Shown here one piece after another: positions 62,427-64,000 of a DNA stretch of 64,000 bases. The number at the start of each line of letters is the position of its first letter. The first letter of the stretch is position 1. This DNA comes from Charina bottae. Lineage: Eukaryota > Chordata > Lepidosauria > Squamata > Charinaidae. The notes beneath the pieces were generated by a model that searched no databases, had not been told where the DNA came from, and saw only the letters and a program-made list of their open reading frames with translations. A program made the position numbers and the translations under genes. Location: the NCBI GenBank assembly GCA_023362775.1, contig JALMGJ010000060.1:2366501-2430500 (forward strand), in the 5' to 3' direction.

Positions 62427-63920
62427 ATGAGATTCGGGGTTGAATTTAAGGGTTGGAGGCGCTTTCGGATGCTTGATTTGGGACGGCATAATTTTTGGCC
62501 CAAAAATCAAAAAATTCCTGACCGCGGAGTCAGGAAAAATCTCCCGGGAGGGGATGGACCGAATCAGCTCAAATTGAAAAACGAAGGCCGCCATGAGATT
62601 CGGGGTTGAATTTAAGGGTTGGAGGCGCATTCGGATGCTTGATTTGGGACGGCATAATTTTCGGCCCAAAAATCAAAAAATTTCTGACCGCGGAGTCAGG
62701 AAAAATCTCCCGGGAGGGGCCGGACCGAATCAGGTCAAATTGAAAAACGAAGGCCGCCATGAGATTCGGGGTTGAATTTAAGGGTTGGAGACGCATTCGG
62801 ATGCTTGATTTGGGACGGCATAATTTTTGGCCCAAAAATCAAAAAATTCCTGACCGCGGAGTCAGGAAAAATCTCCCGGGAGGGGCCGGACCGAATCAGG
62901 TCAAATTGAAAAACGAAGGCCGCCATGAGATTCGGGGTTGAATTTAAGGGTTGGAGGTGCATTCGGATGCTTGATTTGGGACGGCATAATTTTTGGCCCA
63001 AAAATCAAAAAATTCCTGACCGCGGAGTCAGGAAAAATCTCCCGGGAGGGGCTGGACCGAATCAGCTCAAATTGAAAAACGAAGGCCGCCATGAGATTCG
63101 GGGTTGAATTTAAGGGTTGGAGGCGCTTTCGGATGCTTGATTTGGGACGGCATAATTTTTGGCCCAAAAATCAAAAAATTCCTGACCGCGGAGTCAGGAA
63201 AAATCTCCCGGGAGGGGCCGGACCGAATCAGGTCAAATTGAAAAACGAAGGCCGCCATGAGATTCGGGGTTAAATTTAAGGGTTGGAGGTGCATTCGGAT
63301 GCTTGATTTGGGACGGCATAATTTTTGGCCCAAAAATCAAAAAATTCCTGACCGCGGAGTCAGGAAAAATCTCCCGGGAGGGGCCGGACCGAATCAGCTC
63401 AAATTGAAAAACGAAGGCCGCCATGAGATTCGGGGTTGAATTTAAGGGTTCGAGGCGCTTCCGGATGCTTGATTTGAGACGGCAAAATGTTCGGCCCAAA
63501 AATCAAAAAATTCCTGACCGCGGAGTCAGGAAAAATCTCCCGGGAGGGGCTGGACCGAATCAGCTCAAATTGAAAAACGAAGGCCGCCATGAGATTCGGG
63601 GTTGAATTTAAGGGTTGGAGGCGCTTTCGGATGCTTGATTTGGGACGGCATAATTTTTGGCCCAAAAATCAAAAAATTCCTGACCGCGGAGTCAGGAAAA
63701 ATCTCCCGGGAGGGGATGGACCGAATCAGCTCAAATTGAAAAACGAAGGCCGCCATGAGATTCGGGGTTGAATTTAAGGGTTGGAGGCGCATTCGGATGC
63801 TTGATTTGGGACGGCATAATTTTCGGCCCAAAAATCAAAAAATTCCTGACCGCGGAGTCAGGAAAAATCTCCCGGGAGGGGCCGGACCGAATCAGGTCAA
63901 ATTGAAAAACGAAGGCCGCC

Positions 63921-64000
63921 ATGAGATTCGGGGTTGAATTTAAGGGTTGGAGGCGCTTTCGGATGCTTGATTTGGGACGGCATAATTTTTGGCCCAAAAA
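63921..64000 (+). repeat. Right-edge truncated monomer (first 80 bp, type A so far)
   Basis: The final monomer begins with the consensus GCGCTTTCGG and CATAAT and is cut at position 80 by the window end. It does not match the t37a monomer at 60,934 expected from the 2,987-bp period. Confidence 0.9.

Larger units (their letters stand above)
58113..63920 (+). repeat. Eighteen-monomer higher-order repeat, 2,987-bp period, nearly two copies
   Basis: Seventeen successive monomers at 58,113-60,933 match 61,100-63,920 one for one at a 2,987-bp offset (18 x 166 minus one). Each copy contains the 165-bp CATACTTTTGG monomer (59,275 and 62,262). Shared rare markers are ATTCGCGGTTG, CTCCAGGGAGGGGCCAGACC, AAATTTCTGACC, GGGTTAAATTT and two GGGTTCGAGG copies per unit. 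I saw few differences, for example AAAAGTCTCCC at 62,038-62,048. The eighteenth monomer (60,934) is not matched by the truncated copy at 63,921, so the unit ends or changes there. Confidence 0.87.
1..64000 (+). repeat. Satellite DNA array, 166-bp monomer, about 385.6 copies
   Basis: The entire window is a head-to-tail array of one 166-bp unit. The CCATGAG landmark recurs from 29 to 63,921 at 166-bp steps, apart from ten length variants (eight of 165 bp, one of 167, one of 155). That gives exactly 385 complete monomers plus 28 bp and 80 bp at the edges. All copies lie on the same strand and no non-satellite sequence interrupts them. The consensus composition by hand count is 48 A, 36 T, 50 G and 32 C, about 49% GC. 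The recurrent monomer types differ from the consensus at roughly 2 to 8 positions. Arrays of this length, purity and monomer size are characteristic of eukaryotic centromeric, pericentromeric or subtelomeric heterochromatin; which of these it is, and the species, is inference I cannot settle. Both ends run out of the window, so the true array is longer. Confidence 0.98.
48485..64000 (+). repeat. Array domain 7: t37a and G-rich monomers
   Basis: From about 48.5 kb the array is dominated by A, t37a (GCGCATTCGG with CATAAT) and G copies. New markers appear: TGAATATAAGG, GGCTGTTCCGG, GGGGATGGACC, GGGTTCGAGG with AAAATGTTCGG, and ATTCGCGGTTG. The domain is organised as nested duplications of 3, 8, 12 and 18 monomers and continues beyond the right edge of the window. 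Confidence 0.75.

Noticed and set aside
1..64000. Hundreds of short open frames on both strands (about 60 codons forward; 68, 88 or 101 codons reverse) as genes or a repeat-protein family
   Set aside because: They recur with the monomer, overlap on both strands, change reading phase every 166 bp, and carry mostly amino-acid-changing variants with occasional start or stop loss. No domain is recognisable. They are by-products of the satellite.
1..64000. CRISPR array or other prokaryotic direct-repeat locus
   Set aside because: There are no unique spacers between short repeats. The repeat is 166 bp and contiguous, and the copy number and length are far outside CRISPR organisation.
1..64000. CENP-B box (TTCG, four bases, A, two bases, CGGG)
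   Set aside because: I checked the TTCG contexts at monomer positions 7 and 38 on the plus strand and the two CGAA contexts for the minus strand. None has A and CGGG at the required spacing.
1..64000. rDNA intergenic spacer subrepeats
   Set aside because: No rRNA gene or spacer sequence interrupts 64 kb, whereas spacer subrepeat blocks are normally a few kilobases flanked by rRNA genes.
1..64000. Embedded transposons, retroelements or inverted segments
   Set aside because: The monomer count accounts for every base with only single-base length changes and one 11-bp deletion, and the landmark motif never appears in reverse orientation.
1..64000. Whole array as an assembly artefact (one block stacked repeatedly)
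   Set aside because: Monomers carry many private and semi-private variants in non-periodic order, which an artificial stack would not produce. Only the apparently identical doublet at 33,224-35,215 remains open to this doubt.

Overview
The whole 64,000-bp window is one uninterrupted, head-to-tail tandem satellite DNA array. The basic unit (monomer) is 166 bp and every copy lies in the same orientation. Numbering each monomer from the A of its conserved CCATGAG (first at 29, last at 63,921), I count 385 complete monomers. They are flanked by 28 bp of a truncated copy on the left and 80 bp on the right. Of the 385, 375 are exactly 166 bp, eight are 165 bp, one is 167 bp and one is 155 bp; these lengths account for every base. 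I see no gene, RNA gene, mobile element, inversion, spacer or unique sequence anywhere.

This points to nuclear heterochromatin of a eukaryote, most plausibly a centromeric, pericentromeric or subtelomeric block. Supporting this are a monomer in the nucleosome-length range, long pure arrays, nested higher-order repeats, and C-to-T or G-to-A variants at all 11 CpG sites of the consensus, as expected in a 5-methylcytosine genome. The consensus is about 49% GC by hand count. I do not recognise the family and cannot name the species or kingdom. No CENP-B box or telomeric repeat is present.

I sorted monomers into recurrent types by shared substitutions, numbered within the monomer. A is the consensus. 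B has g13t, t39a. C has g10a, t37a, g54t; C' is C without g10a. D has t37a, t63a, c96a, g124a, c129t, g142c, c144a. E has g55a, t63a, a65g, t70c. G has c34t, t37a. K has a83t, a84t. V has g55a, t63a, a65g, t66a, t68a, t70c and creates GATATC.

Layout: 1-12.5 kb is A/B/C/D/E arranged in units of 5, 7, 10 and 11 monomers. 12.5-21.3 kb is a more diverged mixture containing G. 21.3-33.1 kb returns to the A/B/C/D family. 33.1-37.5 kb is mixed and includes an apparently identical 996-bp doublet. 37.5-38.7 kb is an island of the first family. 38.7-48.5 kb is dominated by V and K types and by g130a,g131a monomers. 48.5-64 kb is dominated by t37a and G monomers in 3-, 8- and 18-monomer units.

There are no genes working together here. 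The structure is best explained by repeated unequal exchange and gene conversion on several length scales. Short open frames on both strands (about 60 codons forward, 88 reverse) recur in nearly every monomer. They are by-products of the repeat: 166 is not a multiple of three, diagnostic changes are mostly amino-acid changing, and the longest frames occur only where 165-bp monomers keep the frame.
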